From positions 1,550,001 through 1,614,000 of the forward strand of contig AP018040.2 of assembly GCA_002356435.2 (NCBI GenBank): a stretch of DNA of 64,000 nt, read 5' to 3'. The position numbers and the translations under genes were made by a program. The notes under the pieces were generated by a model. It was given only the letters and a program-made list of their open reading frames with translations, searched no databases and was not told where the DNA came from. Shown here piece by piece: positions 63,732 through 64,000 of the stretch; the first letter of the stretch is position 1, and the number at the start of each line of letters is the position of its first letter. This DNA comes from Petrimonas sp. IBARAKI (GTDB lineage: Bacteria > Bacteroidota > Bacteroidia > Bacteroidales > Dysgonomonadaceae).

Positions 63732-64000
63732 ATGGAAAGTGAAAGAGTCAATAATTTTGATAAGCAACATATCAATCGATTGCTATTACAGGAAAAACAG
63801 ATTAATGCCCTATTCAATCAGTTAATTCGATTGGTGGCACCTGAGATGCGAAAATGGAAAGATGCCGGCAATAAAAACAGTGTGTGGATCCGCAACGCTG
63901 GAATTGAAAACAAGATTAACAGAATTCTCAACGATTTCCGTATTGCCCTTGAAAAGTTCATCAAAGAGAACCAGGAAAAGGCCTGGATGTCTGCTATTGA
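63732..64000 (+). CDS. Start of a phage gene, possibly head-morphogenesis (cut by the window end)
   Basis: An open frame from ATG 63732 to the window edge, 89 codons. It is helical and charged (INALFNQLIRLVAPEMRKW, GIENKINRILNDFRIALEKFI, NQEKAWMSAI). This is like the N-terminus of SPP1 gp7-type minor head proteins, but the match is weak. An alternative ATG at 63709 is in a frame that closes after 38 codons. Confidence 0.5.
   Translation, partial: MESERVNNFDKQHINRLLLQEKQINALFNQLIRLVAPEMRKWKDAGNKNSVWIRNAGIENKINRILNDFRIALEKFIKENQEKAWMSAI

Noticed and set aside
63709-63825. 38-codon frame starting at ATG 63709
   Set aside because: It closes inside the longer open frame from 63732 and has unlikely composition.

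Overview
The window is a stretch of Bacteroidales chromosome, probably from a Dysgonomonadaceae-like member such as Proteiniphilum or Petrimonas; that family placement is inference from overall gene style. Support for Bacteroidota: TAnnTTTG-type -7 promoter boxes before many genes, a fused SecDF, TonB-dependent uptake, GH92/GH76/GH125 mannosidases, CarboxypepD-reg and plug-like folds on an M56 peptidase, and weak Shine-Dalgarno signals. The last 5.6 kb is the left end of a prophage-like element.

Layout. 1-2.1 kb: a TonB-dependent receptor (minus strand, cut by the window edge) under a TPP riboswitch, so probably a thiamin receptor. 2.1-9.6 kb: bifunctional Rel/SpoT; a YtxH / holin-III-like / hypothetical trio; miaB; a possible small RNA; succinyl-CoA:acetate CoA-transferase; and a GlsB-type membrane protein. 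9.6-20.4 kb, all minus strand: trkH-trkA potassium uptake, dxs, recQ, then clpX-clpP-tig proteostasis genes. 20.6-27.6 kb: CPBP protease, DUF3109, a GT39-type glycosyltransferase with a DMP19-like protein, DUF1015, M20 amidohydrolase, Lrp/AsnC regulator. 27.7-32.6 kb: GH76-GH125-GH92, an alpha-mannan degradation cassette without susC/susD. 32.6-43.9 kb: RlpA, initiator tRNA-Met, polyprenol-phosphate mannosyltransferase, dihydroorotase-like protein, a MurG-like glycosyltransferase, tRNA-Thr(CGT), a PQQ-propeller protein, secDF and an M3 peptidase lipoprotein. 44-48.3 kb: an SPFH / membrane protein / tiny ribbon-helix-helix trio, then a BlaI-type repressor with three regularly spaced operators, a 4+4 inverted repeat array, and an M56 peptidase carrying two plug-like modules. 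48.3-58.4 kb: alpha/beta hydrolase, crcB, RecB/AddA-like helicase, SUI1, Na/Pi transporter, nucleoside kinase, mnmE.

From 58.36 kb to the end lies an integrated element. A tyrosine integrase sits just downstream of mnmE, whose final 18 bases form a plausible attachment core. It is followed by two excisionase-like HTH genes, a winged-helix-like protein, an O-like replication protein, a DnaB helicase, a ParB-like-fold protein and the start of a possible head-morphogenesis gene. Inside the O-like gene there are direct repeats next to an A+T-rich tract, which looks like a lambda-style internal replication origin.

The observations most worth a second look are this internal origin, the mnmE attachment site, the triple AACTA-N7-TAGTT operator with its M56 partner, the TPP-controlled receptor with a tiny leader ORF, and the untracked 56-residue ribbon-helix-helix gene.
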